A program made the position numbers and the translations under genes. This document shows, in pieces, positions 1 to 10,985 of a DNA stretch of 64,000 nt. Location of the stretch: contig NC_092014.1 of NCBI RefSeq assembly GCF_042242105.1, positions 15,762,374-15,826,373 of the forward strand. Direction: 5' to 3'. Position 1 is the stretch's first letter. Every line of letters begins with the position of its first letter. This DNA is from Pempheris klunzingeri. Taxonomy: Eukaryota; Chordata; Actinopteri; Acropomatiformes; Pempheridae. The notes below the pieces were generated by a model. The model was not told where the DNA came from, ran no database searches, and saw only the letters and a list, made by a program, of their open reading frames with translations.

Positions 1-630
1 TGAATGACCCATTTTCCTCCAAACACTCATTTGATTTATAAAGATGCAGAAAGTCACGGGACAGGGCTCACCTGTGTCTGCGGGCGTTCAGCAGGAGCTC
101 GCTCCTTCACTTTTGAAGATCTATGTTTTCCACTTTGGTTATCTGAACTCTTTGGTAGAATAAACAGGCAGGATTACAAGCTCTGTTGTTCCAACATGTT
201 TTTTTTATTGTGAGCATGTCTGTCGTTATCCTACCTGTGTATGAAGAGATGTGGTGGACTGTCTTCGAGATGATCGTCCGTTCTCAGAGTCCCGACATTT
301 CTCCCGTCTGTCTCTGCCTCTCTCTCTGCCCCTTCCCCTCTCGTCTGACTCAATCCTTGAACTGTGGATGTCTATTTGATCTTGATGTCTTCAGGCCCAA
401 ATCAAAGTGTAGAGAAACTGAATATGAACATCAACACACTATAGGCGTCACTTACAATTACTTGTGGCCACATCATCAAAGTTTTTCTTACTTGCTACAC
501 CACTTTTCCCGTTAATTGTCCAGCTGCTACCGGAACACTACAAACATATATACTAGGAATGCACAGTAGATGCTTGGCTATCAATGAACAGATGCTATAA
601 CATCACACCATCACATGTGGTACCATTAAC

Positions 631-828
631 CTGTAAGTCCTAAGCCTCTGTTCCCTGCATGGGCTTGGACTCTGGTTCCTCCTCTGCTGACCTGGAAACT
701 CTTCGTCTATGTCCAGCTGGATCTTTGGAATATCAGCCAAGACAATGTAGTCCTCTATGGTCATCCCCACCTTGGATTCATACAGATTTATCGACATTTT
801 ACATGATATGTGGCATGGAGAGTTGCCT
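631..828 (-). CDS. triobp: Probable further exon of triobp
   Basis: Open frame between an acceptor (TTTTTTGTCAG, read on the minus strand) and a donor (ACAG|GTTAAT). The peptide includes [20 protein letters not shown] and a Gln/Arg tail; its amino-acid make-up is protein-like rather than random. The phase does not follow directly from the exon ending at 1440, so either a small exon lies between or the true acceptor is further in. The hAT-like MITE at 934-1235 sits in the intervening intron. Confidence 0.45.
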
Positions 829-3800
829 CTGACAAAAAAACATAACGAAACCAAGAGTCTGCCGTCAGACTGTACGGTCCACAGTGACAATGAACCAAAG
901 GAACCAACGTTTTTTTCCATTTATCCTCTAAGTCAGGGGTGTCAAACTCATATTAGTTCAGGGGCCACTTGTAGCCCAATTTGATCTCCAGTGGGCCGGA
1001 CCAGTAAAATCAAAGCATAATAACATTTAAATAACGACAACTCAACATGTTTCCCTTTGTTTTAGTGCAAAAAAGTACATTCATATTTAATGAACTCTCT
1101 TTTTACAAAACATCATGAACGACCTGACACTTGTCTTCCCTGTAATTTTTATACTTTGCAACGTCGTCCCATGGGCCGGATTGGACCCTCTGGCGGGTCG
1201 GTTTTGGCCCGCGGGCCGTATGCTTGACACCCCTGCTCTAAGTGGAAACATTTAACTCAGAATCAGAAATATCAACCTGCTGGCGATAAAATTAAAGTCG
1301 GTAGCAAGACATAGCAAGACATCCAATAGTAGTTGAGGTTTTTCAGTCTGGTCCAAAGTAGTTGACAGAGTGACAGACAGACAGACTGACAATGCCATCC
1401 AAAGAGCTGCTAGCTTTAAGTAGTACCTGACATACATACCTCCTCCACTTCCACTGCAGCCTTCTTGGGTTCAGAGATCAGCAAGGCCTCCATGCCTCGC
1501 CTCATGTTGCTCCTGCTTCTGTCCCCGCTGACCTTATTATTCTCTTCATTGCCCTTATCAGTTTCTGTGATGGCAGCGTGTGACAGTGGTCCGCCAGGCA
1601 CCCGAGAGTCCGCACCTCGTCTTGATGTGGAGGAGCCGCGAGATGGTGGTAGGCTGAGTAAAGAGTGTGAGGACCCCTGCCAGGAGCCTTGAGAAGGACT
1701 TAGTCTGCTATCTCTGGAGTAGGGCTCTCTTTGTGGGGTGTGGCTGTGTGTACCGTAGCCGTTCCTGGGTGGTGATGGTTCACGGCTGTTGCGAGCGTGA
1801 GTGTTGGTTGAGCTGTTGACAGTTGTTCTGGTTCGAGGTGATACTTGAGATCCCTCGTATGAGTTTTGCTGGATGGCCGAGGAGCCACGGCGGGAGATTG
1901 ACTCCAGGTTCCTGTAGAGTTTCTCAGAGTCCAAGCTGTGCTTGTTTGAAGCTTGTGACAGACTCCTTGACGCTCGACTGCACTGTGTTTGAGCATCATA
2001 GTCACCATTCTGTAAATGGAAAGAGTCCTTGTGCCTGCGAGAAGGGGTGGTCCTTGAGGGCGAGGTGGTCACAGAGGCAACGGACCCCCTCCTGCGGGAC
2101 GGACTGGACCTGCCTGATGTATGCCGAGAGGGACCATGCGATGGAAGCTGAGAGGAGCCATGAGATGAGGCGTGAGGCCGAGCCTGACTCCTGGAGATGG
2201 AGTTCCTTCGCTGGGTTCCCACAGATGACTCAGTTAACTTGTAGCGATCTGGGCTCACAGAGCTGTGACGTGTTGGTGAATTCCTCTCTGAATCAGTTCC
2301 CCGTCTAAAGTTGGAGTGGTATGTGTACCTCTCTGGGGATTCACTTCTCCAAGAATCCTGCATATAGGTATCTGTGTTCCTCCTCTGGGAGGGTAAGCCG
2401 AGGTTGACATTCCTGTAGGGGACGCAGGCTTTGGGCTCAGGAACATAGTTATATGGAAGAGGATGTCCCCTCTCGTAGTAACGATACTGCCGTTTGACCT
2501 CATCTGTCTGCCGCTCGCCATCACCTCTTCTGTCTGGAGAGAAGTAGCCACTCTCCTGTTGCCTGTCTCCTCTGGACTCTGAAAATCATACAAGCCTGCG
2601 GTCATTGTCTTACTATGTAGCCTGCGAGAAAGCATGAGCACAAACATCATGGATGACACTCTCTACGTCCCTTTTATGTAACAGACCACAATGACGCTTT
2701 ACTTTCCCTACAGTTAAGATCAAGTGTATATCTGTGATTGTACCTGATGCCCGACGGGACCTATCTCTGCCCCTCCTCTCATCCATCCAGGAGCTTTCAG
2801 TGCCGTGGTGGGGAGAAGGGTCCAACCGGGTCATATCTCTTCGGGCCACACAGAGCCTCTGTGGGCTGAGGGATTTGCTCCTCTCTGGGCAGTCCCACTG
2901 ATTTGGAGAGCTGGAGGAGGGAAGCACAAGCTCATCACAGATATATAGATAAGGAAGCAGCAAACATGGAGTAGTCACTTGTATGTATCCTGGACTGTCG
3001 CTTGGCTTAGTTTGAAAGATTATAGTGTAATGCTGGTTACTCTTTAACTGTTAAGTAGTTAGTGCATTACAACAAACATCCCTTTTTTCATTTTATAACA
3101 GCACAAGCCAACGTTTTGTGTACAAATATCCCAAATGCGATTATTCGTCGTCAAAAGTAGGGCTGCATCTGAAAAGAGTACAATTGAGATCCATTAGATT
3201 TGTCCTTTTTGCACAAATGAAATTTACAACTGAAGTACTAACCATCATGTGAATGTCAGAGATTGAGCAATTCATCCAAGGAAAGCTGGACTCATCAACA
3301 TTAGATAATTCCTCCTGAATCCTTTGATACACAGCATCACAAACCAGCTTTGTTGGTGGACATTAGCGTAATGCGTGCAGCTTGAAAACAACTCATTATA
3401 TGGTGGGTATTAATGTAATAAACATTCAAACATCTGCTTCTTGCTGCTACTGATTTTAGGACCACCAAAATCTGAATCTGAGCACGATTTGAATGAGAAC
3501 AGCAAAATTACATGCACACATGTCAACTTAAAGCAGCATTACTGACTTTTTGACCACTTGGGGGCAACATTGAGGTATTATCACTTTCTGTTCTGGCAAC
3601 TTATTAGCAAACAGTTGTTTATTTACACATCCAGCAGACACAGAGCAACATCAACATTCAATTTTCAAATCATGAGAATAAAAAGAACAGTTTTTCCTTT
3701 TTTTTTTTTTTTTTTTTTGCTGAGGGTCAGAAGCACTTTGGGTGGGTTTCATGTGCACACACACAGACACTGCACACACTACCCTATACTCCACAGGACG

Positions 3801-6800
3801 TATACAAGTCATACAAAATGATGAAAACAACTTCTAAAATGCCATGAGCACATTTTGATGCTGGCAGTTCTACTGTGTGAAAATGGTCTTGGCAGAACCG
3901 AACACCGAAGAGCAATAGGTGAGTTTAGTCTCAAGGAGGACAGGACACCAGTTGCCTGGACCTATTTTGGTTTAGACAATAAGATGCTCAACAGAGTCAG
4001 GCATTGTGCTGCAGTACCATAGCTATAACATCAGACAACACTACAAATCTGTTCATTTAAAGTAGCATCATGACGTTGGGCACAACGATCGCATGGCTAA
4101 GTGTGATCAGTGTGTCAGGTAGGCCGTCTACCAGCCGGCAGGGATCACTGGCCGAGACGTTCAAGAACTCCTTATGAACCAGATTCAAAATGGCATCGTG
4201 AAATTACCCAGGCAGTGGCTCAAACTGAGACATACAGTTCCCTCAAACCACATGTTGACAATGAGGCTTTGAGTTATCTGAATATTTTTAGAGTGGTGCA
4301 CTTTAGTGTATTAGCTATGGTACTACCGACTGAAGATTACTAAGATTCATATTTATTCAGGTCAGGTGTGGACATTACTTCATTTTCATATTTCTGCACT
4401 TTAGTCTGGTGGTTTGTTACAGTAATTGTAGATTATGGTTAATTTTCATATATCAATGTTTACACCAGGGCCGGTCTTCTGCAGCGCTTTGTTGTTCTTT
4501 TTTCAGATTGTATCAAAAATTGAGGTAATGATGATTATATTACATGTTTACATGGCGTAAGGTTATCAATATTCTGCTGTGATTGAACGTTTCTAAAATT
4601 CAATAGCTTAATGAAGATATGTTATTCATATCAATTCATGCATTGGTTCATCTCATTTCATCATAACACATAGGCAGTTTAAGAGCAGAAATGTATACTA
4701 AATTGACTTTTTCAGATTGTTCCCATAGCATGCAATTTGCTTTTAGCTCTGTGTTTAGTCACCACCAACTTCCAAGGGAAATATCTGGTCAAAGCCGCTA
4801 ACTTTGTCTGTTTGGTACAGGACCAGTAGCATTAAGTCAAAACTGAGAGCAGTGTGAATGAACTAGGGCAATCTAATTATGGGCCACAAAAACAAAACAA
4901 GGGGAAAAAAATGCTAAAATGCTTGGAGCCATGGGAACTGCAGGGTTGGGTAATAATTTGAATGTATGTGGGTTTTATACAGTCATACAGGTATTATACA
5001 GTTCTTTTATCAATAAAGATATTAGTGCGACTCTTTTTTATGTATAATCAAACAAATCCTTAATGGTAATGTTAAGCAGCTCCTTCAGTGGCAAATCATG
5101 CAGGCTTCAGTGCCTTTCTGTGCAACAGTGTGTTGTTTCATGGTATTTATGTTCTTCCTGCTCTTGCGGATTGTTCTTGGTAAAAAAAAGTGGTTTCTCA
5201 AATCAGGATACAGGATACAGTCACCTGGATTGTATGTCGGTGTCACAGATATTAAGTTCCCACTCAGGACTCAGGCTGTGGACCAGGCTCCACTCGTAGG
5301 TCCAACCACCGCTGACGTCATCACTACTGGCACTTGTGGTCACCTCAGACGGGGTGCGATCATTATCATCTGCATCCTAGTTTGTGGAGCACAGAAACAC
5401 ATTTAGGCATTTGGATAATTCAAGGAAGGTAAAACCTGTCTGTGTCCTCAGAGTATTTCAAACAAAAGAAGTCGGATCAAATTTGAAGAGTCAGAATAGT
5501 CAAGTAGCTCAAACAGGCAGTTTTTGTGGCCTTATCTAATTTGACTGTGTCTGTAAATAAGATTTCTTTTTTAATCAGCTGTTTTCAAAAGAGCAGGTTT
5601 CATAATAATGCACCTACAGAGACACTTACATCACATTATGAGCCTGACAAAAACTTAACCCAGCAACTATCTGATGGCTGATGTCTGTTATCCCATAAAT
5701 TTTAAAGAACCAACAACACATAGCAACACAGACCTACCATGCAGACACTAAAACATAGTCCATTAACATCCCAAGTCTAAACATTAACGACATATTTCAC
5801 TCACTGTGACTGCTTGCTGTCCTGCTGTCGAGCTTTTTGAGCCTTTCAGCAGCTCTACTCCTTCTCGTCTTCCTTCTCTCCATTCGTTCTACCTAAGGCA
5901 ATACTTTTAGACTGCACAGGGCGTAACTTAAGCTAGTCTCTGGTCATGCTCATCATTATTTCATTGCTCTAGTGCTTTTGCATTAACAGAACCGCCCTCT
6001 CAACGTCTATCTCATCTTTATCTTGATCCCTCCTTCAGTTCTACCTCTCATAAACAGACGGACACGCGACAAAAGTTTTGCTCGCTTTATCTCTTGAGTG
6101 GCTGCAGGTTTAATGAATAATAATTTGTTTTTAGATCAAAATAAAGAATATATTAGAGAAAAACCTTTGATAAAAAACACAAACTTTGTTGACACTGTTA
6201 GTTTGACTTAGGTGGGCCTGTGTTGTGTGAGGGGACATGTTTGCATGTGTCATATGAGTGTATCAAATTACATCCCATTGGATTGTAAGGAGCTTTCATT
6301 AATTAATGATACAGAATCAAATGCTCCTTGTTATATCATCCTTCTCCCACCTCCACAGTAATTTCACTAGGTGACTGTGTTACAGGTTAACACCATCACC
6401 CAGTGTGCAACTTGTGGATCAGTTTTATCACACCTGTCAGATTGGATGGTGGGAAGTCATTAAAAAGCACTTATTACACGGCTTGGTTGAATACTATGAA
6501 TTCTATGGTCTGTTATTTCTTTATTACAGACCGTTGCTATGGATGCAGTCCTGATAGCAAAAACAATAAAATTATTTTATTATCAATATTTTCTGTGAAA
6601 TTATTGATTTCTTCAGTTTCAAAGTTGTTTATCAAGTGGGATAATGTACAGCAAGTTCTGCATTACCCTGTCGTTGTTTGTTTAGGTACTAACGTTTCTT
6701 TACTTTCCATGCTAACGTAACTTTTTCATTTTCTTTGCTAACATTACTGCTTACATTATTTTTCATGTTTTCCTTACTAACGAAACCTTTTTATTTTTCT

Positions 6801-9577
6801 ATGAAAACGAAAAGTTTTTAGTATTTTATGCTAACTTTAATCTACATGCCATGCAATTTAAAAAAAAAAAATCTTTTGTGCTAACATTACTTCATTTTCC
6901 ATGCTAACGTAACATTTTAATTTTCTATGCTAACGTTACTTGAGTGAGGCAGTTGTTTTGAACTTCTTCTGCCTGTAGATGGTTTGGGACACTCATAGGT
7001 AATTTCTCACTACCTATCTTTGCGTAGTCTGTCTTAATATTATCACTGCTAACTAACTAGCTGCTGTTTCTTACTGGAATTTCAGTGTCACCTCTCTGTC
7101 CAACCCCAACCTCCTCTTTTTCTCATGTACCGTAGTATTACTGAGCCAGTTCTTCTGTGTGATGCCATCAGTTTTTTCCAAATACTTACTCTTTGTCAAT
7201 GTTGGCATGTGTAAAAATTAAGTTTTCAAATTACAGGGCTGAGCATGGCACAGATTCATCTCAACAGTAATTTTAGTGGTAGCAAGTTGCTTTATTTTCA
7301 AATAATTAAACTGTATAATCCATCATGGTATTGCAGATATTAGTTTTTTACTAGTTTCTAAAGGATAAATTGGCACTCAGGCTTCCTCTTCCCCAAAGTC
7401 ATGCAGGTGAGGTTTACTGGTTACCTAGATTTGCCCGTTGGTGTGAATATGAGTGTGAATAATTGCCTGTCTCTGTGTGTCAGCCCTATGATTGTCTGGC
7501 ATTCATTTAAGGCCCGGTATCAGCTGGCTTCATGTATGGTGATCAACTACCAAGACAACATTTTACAATATACAGTGGAGCAAAAAAGTATTTAGTCAGC
7601 CACCAATTGTGCAAGTTCTCCCACTTAAAAAGATGAGAGAGGCCTGTAATTTTCATCATAGGTACACTTCAACTATGAGAGACAGAATGGGGGGAACGAA
7701 TCCAGGAAATCACATTGTAGGATTTTTAATGAATTAATTGGTAAATTCCTCGGTAAAATAAGTATTTGGTCACCTACAAACAAGCAAGATTGCTGGCTCT
7801 CACAGACCTGTAACTTCTTCTTTAAGAGGCTCCTCTGTCCTCCACTCGTTACCTGTATTAATGGCACCTGTTTGAACTTGTTATCAGTATAAAAGACACC
7901 TGTCCACAAGCTCAAACAGTCACACTCCAAACTCCGCTATGGCCAAGACCAAAGAGCTGTCAAAGGACACCAGAAACAAAATTGTAGACCTGCACCAGGC
8001 TGGGAAGACTGAATCTGCAATAGGTAAGCAGCTTGGTGTGAAGAAATCAACTGTGGGAGCAATTATTAGAAAATGGAAGACATACAAGACCACTGATAAT
8101 CTCCCTCGATCTGGGGCTCCACGCAAGATCTCACCCCGTGGGGTCAAAATGATCACAAGAACGGTGAGCAAAAGTCCCAGAACCACACGGGGGGACCTAG
8201 TGAATGACCTGCAGAGAGCTGGGACCAAAGTAACAAAGGCTACCATCAGTAACACACTACGCCGCCAGGGACTCAAATCCTGCAGTGCCAGACGTGTCCC
8301 CCTGCTTAAGCCAGTACATGTCCAGGCCCGTCTGAAGTTTGCTAGAGAGCATTTGGATGATCCAGAAGAGGACTGGGAGAATGTCATATGGTCAGATGAA
8401 ACCAAAACAGAACTTTTTGGTAAAAACTCAACTTGTCGTGTTTGGAGGAGAAAGAATGCTGAGTTGCATCCAAAGAACACCATACCTACTGTGAAGCACG
8501 GGGGTGGAAACATCATGCTTTGGGGCTGTTTTTCTGCAAAGGGACCAGGACGACTGATCCGTGTAAAGGAAAGAATGAATGGGGCCATGTATCGTGAGAT
8601 TTTGAGTGAAAACCTCCTTCCATCAGCAAGGGCATTGAAGATGAAACGTGGCTGGGTCTTTCAGCATGACAATGATCCCAAACACACCGCCCGGGCAACG
8701 AAGGAGTGGCTTCGTAAGAAGCATTTCAAAGTCCTGGAGTGGCCTAGCCAGTCTCCAGATCTCAACCCCATAGAAAATCTTTGGAGGGAGTTGAAAGTCC
8801 GTGTTGCCCTGCGACAGCCCCAAAACATCACTGCTCTAGAGGAGATCTGCATGGAGGAATGGGCCAAAATACCAGCAACAGTGTGTGAAAACCTTGTGAA
8901 GACTTGTGAAGACAGAAAACGTTTGACCTCTGTCATTACCAACAAAGGGTATATAACAAAGTATTGAGATGAACTTTTGTTATTGACCAAATACTTATTT
9001 TCCACCATAATTTGCAAATAAATTCTTTTAAAAATCAGACAATGTGATTTTCTGGATTTTTTTTTTTTTCTCATTTTGTCTCTCATAGTTGAAGTGTACC
9101 TGTGATGAAAATTACAGGCCTCTCATCTTTTTAAGTGGGAGAACTTGCACAATTGGTGGCTGACTAAATACTTTTTTGCCCCACTGTAAGTGTTTCAATG
9201 CCAATGTTTCTTTTTTCAGTTTAGGGTTTGTGTTCAATGCCAAATGTTATTTATAATGCCAAAATTTAAAAAGGGTTGGTAGTAAGATAACTTGAGAGTT
9301 GCTACCAACATTTACTGACACTTAACTGTACAGTGAAGAGCATCATTATGTGTGAGTTTGATAGAAACGTCCTTAAACACTAATGAATTCCTCATGTGCG
9401 TACCCCCTCTGGTGAACCGTCCTGGTGAGCAGCAGTAGCAGTTCTGCTGCTGAGGTGCATATGATCCGGCCTCAGGCAGCAGCTGCAGCGGGAAGGGTCA
9501 AAGGTGTTGGGCTGAAACTGACAGCAGTAGTAGTCCTCAGCAGGGGGCGCCATGTCATCCTCAATGTGCCCTCTCAT
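631..9577 (-). CDS. triobp: Probable triobp (TRIO and F-actin binding protein), 5' part, multi-exon, continues off the left edge
   Basis: Family role (known): TRIOBP proteins bind and bundle F-actin. Coding pieces seen on the minus strand are 9577-9404 (first exon), possibly 3346-3243, then 2910-2744, 2578-1440 and 828-631, each with plausible GT/AG borders except where noted. The first exon carries a Cys/His motif, CCQFQPNTF followed by [12 protein letters not shown], which matches the N-terminal pattern shared by TRIOBP and its paralogue MPRIP (F..N.F....C..C..P...H). The large exon is Ser/Arg-rich, as TRIOBP long isoforms are. Lying head-to-head with kcnj4 and close to sox10 agrees with human 22q13.1 and favours TRIOBP over MPRIP. 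The 2910-2744 and 2578-1440 exons join in frame. The junctions on either side of them do not fit by phase, so at least one small exon on each side is missing from my model. The PH domain and coiled coil would lie beyond the left edge. Confidence 0.6.
934..1235. mobile_element. hAT-like non-autonomous element (MITE), 302 bp, with perfect 8-bp target duplication
   Basis: The left end is CAGGGGTGTCAAACTCA and the right end TTGACACCCCTG, so the outer bases form inverted repeats. The same 8 bp, CTCTAAGT, flanks the element at 926-933 and 1236-1243, which is the hAT signature. There is no open reading frame. The interior (GGGCCACTTGTAGCC, GGGCCGGACCAGTAAAATC) is of a type I know as an abundant vertebrate hAT-derived repeat. 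It lies in an intron of the probable triobp gene. Confidence 0.85.
1254..1405 (-). repeat. Dispersed teleost repeat fragment (family A)
   Basis: Contains ATCCAATAGTAGTTGAGG and TTTTTCAGTCTGGTCCAAAG, the reverse complement of motifs in the copy at 26980-27535 in this window, followed by a short GACA run. The family identity comes from memory of teleost repeats and from recurrence here. Confidence 0.5.
1440..2578 (-). CDS. triobp: Large internal exon of probable triobp, Ser/Arg-rich
   Basis: The exon is 1139 nt, open throughout, with an acceptor at 2579-2581 (TTTTCAG) and a donor after 1440 (GAG|GTATGT). It joins in frame to the exon 2910-2744, which contributes the first base of a Glu codon. 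It starts with [18 protein letters not shown], has a tyrosine-rich stretch ([16 protein letters not shown]), then about 300 residues of low-complexity Ser/Arg/Pro sequence with many SPxR and SRR motifs. No folded domain is visible. ESGYFS also occurs in MPRIP, which supports the family call. The low-complexity part is probably disordered and may carry many phosphorylation sites. Confidence 0.6.
2744..2910 (-). CDS. triobp: Internal exon of probable triobp (55 full codons)
   Basis: The acceptor is a good pyrimidine tract (CCCTCCTCCAG) at 2911 onwards and the donor is CAG|GTACAA. The exon opens with the third base of a codon and ends with one base, joining correctly to 2578. The peptide is charged: [18 protein letters not shown] and later [15 protein letters not shown]. 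The other two frames contain stops, so this frame is the coding one. Confidence 0.55.
3243..3346 (-). CDS. Possible small exon upstream in triobp
   Basis: Minus-strand open segment after an AG at about 3347, ending at ATG|GTTAGT. It encodes a balanced peptide including [19 protein letters not shown]. Phase 0 at the start fits the end of the first coding exon, but phase 0 at the end does not fit the next exon at 2910. The acceptor lacks a strong pyrimidine tract. Treat as a candidate only. Confidence 0.25.
3350..7400. other. Intronic DNA of probable triobp, no gene seen
   Basis: AT-rich non-coding DNA. A probable dispersed repeat lies at about 3535-3690, with a T21 tract at 3698-3718. At 6690-6940 there are several loose repeats of a GCTAACGTAAC / GCTAACGTTAC type motif. 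Open frames are short and not protein-like. Confidence 0.5.
7404..7505 (+). repeat. Dispersed teleost repeat fragment (family E)
   Basis: Contains GTGTGAATATGAGTGTGAAT followed by TGCCTGTCTCTGTGTGTCAG, a block I know from abundant teleost repeats. A related but different part of the family is at 57298-57480. It lies just left of the Tc1 insertion. Confidence 0.5.
7573..9186 (+). mobile_element. Complete Tc1/mariner element (Tc1 clade), 1614 bp, with IR/DR ends
   Basis: Inverted ends start CAGTGG(A/G)GCAAAAAAG and are near-identical over about 110 bp; the differences I see are single substitutions and a 2-bp indel. TA dinucleotides flank the element at 7571-7572 and 9187-9188. Each end holds an outer motif (AAAAAGTATTTAGTCAGCC) and an inner motif (AAAATAAGTATTTGGTCA, about 7754 and, inverted, about 8977-9001). 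This is the IR/DR layout known from Sleeping Beauty-type elements. A TATA-like TATAAAAG lies at about 7887 and an AATAAA at about 9017. It encloses an uninterrupted transposase gene and sits in the first large intron of probable triobp. Confidence 0.92.
7939..8967 (+). CDS. Tc1-family transposase, full length and uninterrupted (342 aa)
   Basis: Cuts and pastes the surrounding element at TA sites (family knowledge). The N-terminal paired-like helix-turn-helix DNA-binding region covers about residues 5-120. The linker reads SGAPRK where many relatives have GRPR. The catalytic triad is visible: D153 in WSDET, D244 in FQHDNDPKH and E279 in [11 protein letters not shown], with exactly 34 residues between D244 and E279 (DD34E), and these positions match Sleeping Beauty numbering. 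The Gly-rich box ([17 protein letters not shown]) is near residues 187-202. The length is typical (about 340 aa). There are no stops or frameshifts, so the copy is young and could be active. It is unrelated to the host gene around it. Confidence 0.93.
   Translation: MAKTKELSKDTRNKIVDLHQAGKTESAIGKQLGVKKSTVGAIIRKWKTYKTTDNLPRSGAPRKISPRGVKMITRTVSKSPRTTRGDLVNDLQRAGTKVTKATISNTLRRQGLKSCSARRVPLLKPVHVQARLKFAREHLDDPEEDWENVIWSDETKTELFGKNSTCRVWRRKNAELHPKNTIPTVKHGGGNIMLWGCFSAKGPGRLIRVKERMNGAMYREILSENLLPSARALKMKRGWVFQHDNDPKHTARATKEWLRKKHFKVLEWPSQSPDLNPIENLWRELKVRVALRQPQNITALEEICMEEWAKIPATVCENLVKTCEDRKRLTSVITNKGYITKY
9404..9577 (-). CDS. triobp: triobp first coding exon with Cys/His motif
   Basis: Encodes 58 residues ending on a complete codon at a GTACGC donor. 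An in-frame TAG lies immediately before the first ATG (9577). The second ATG (residue 9, MAPPAEDYY) has the better Kozak context (G at -3, G at +4), so translation may begin there. The cysteines and histidine around residues 18-39 match the short motif found at the start of MPRIP and TRIOBP. Assignment rests on motif similarity plus neighbours. The same DNA carries a CTCF-like motif at 9535-9552. Confidence 0.55.
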
Positions 9578-10569
9578 CTATGGTGTTTGGCTCAGGCACC
9601 TCAGCACTAAAATAGTCTTCATTTATTATCAGTAGACCTGTTGTGGTTTTATTTCCCAGGAGGCTGTTGGTGGGCTCTAGGCACAGTTCATTAGCACAAT
9701 GTGAATAACAACTCATCAAATCATCAAAACAATTGAAACGTTATTAGTTATAACTAGACAGGCTTTAAAAGATTAACAGTTAATTCTTTAGATTTCTATA
9801 TTTGAATTGTATATAAACAAACTGCAATTCACATATAGCATTTTATCAAATGTATATCTTAAAAGTTTATTTGTGATGTTTTGTTTTTTTACTATAAATA
9901 GAACCCAATGAGTGACTCCATGTTACTAACAATGCAATATCTCTTCAAGAGAGTTCGTAGGCAGTTACTCAAATATCCTGTTGACTGAAACACACACCAC
10001 TATTGATGAGATACCTTTACACCTGTGAGCAGAAAACTCTGGCAGTGTATAATGTAACCATTTCATAGAGGGAATCCTCTAAGGCATCCATTACACAGAA
10101 ATATCTAATACTATATTAAGACAAGACACGCTACCTGATCAATGTGTTCCAAAGTCTTCATTTTCACAGAGAAAAAGTTGAAAGAGGTTTATTTCCAAGA
10201 GATCGTTCATGAAAGCTCGGTTTCTTTACACCAGGATGGAAATGGTCTGGTGTGGTAGTGGAAGCTACAGAGGCTGGGGTCTTTTATCAGAAAACAAACA
10301 GTCATTGGTTCCCACATTGGCCCACTGTGGTAACTATCAAATATCATCATCTTTAGAAAGTGAAACGTAGCACTGACTCCTCTTGGCAGATGTCTTATGG
10401 ACAGGGCACAGATGGTTACTCTGACAGTGCAGCCACAAAGAGACGAGATAACAGATCAGAGATGGGGAGAGGTTACTGATTCTGGAATTAAAAAGTAAAA
10501 CGAAATCATCACCCGAAAGATGATACAATAAAGAATAATAAAACTGATCATCATAGCTGATTATCTTGA

Positions 10570-10985
10570 ATAAATATTTTAATATTTTGGGAAATACATT
10601 TATTTGCATGCTTGCTGAGAGTTAGGTGAAACGCTCAATACAATTCTCATGTATGTGTATTTATTATGCATCTATGGCTAGGGGTCAGTTAGCTTCAGTA
10701 CAAAGACTGGAGAGTTCGACACACATACACACATCCCTAGCTCGCTCTAATAAACATGTTATGTCTTGTTTGCTTAGTATTTACACAAACAAAAATGTGA
10801 AAATATCAAGTTGTGGTTGTGCAGCTTTGCCACTGGGTGCAGCTGGACTTGATGCTCAGCCTTTATGCAGAGTTAAATCGACCCCTGGCTCCAGCTCCAT
10901 ACTTAGCGCTGAGTGTGTCATCCTCATCTAACTCTTGAGAAGAAAAGGTATTTCCCAAATTGTCAACGCTTCCTTTAAGTCTGTT
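10570..10985. repeat. Inverted-repeat dispersed element (family B)
   Basis: The left arm (TTTTGGGAAATAC ... GAGAGTTAGGTGA ... TTCTCATGTATG) and the right arm (GGCTCCAGCTCCATACTTAGC ... CATCTAACTCTTGAG ... GGTATTTCCCAAA) read as diverged reverse complements of one another, like a fold-back element. A single-arm copy is near 30280-30420. The family is known to me as a common teleost repeat; no name is claimed. Confidence 0.55.

Noticed and set aside
631..2910. SR-protein or splicing factor as the identity of the Ser/Arg-rich minus-strand exons
   Set aside because: There are no RS dipeptide runs or RRM. The pattern is SPxR and SRR-type disorder, and the first exon carries the MPRIP/TRIOBP motif.
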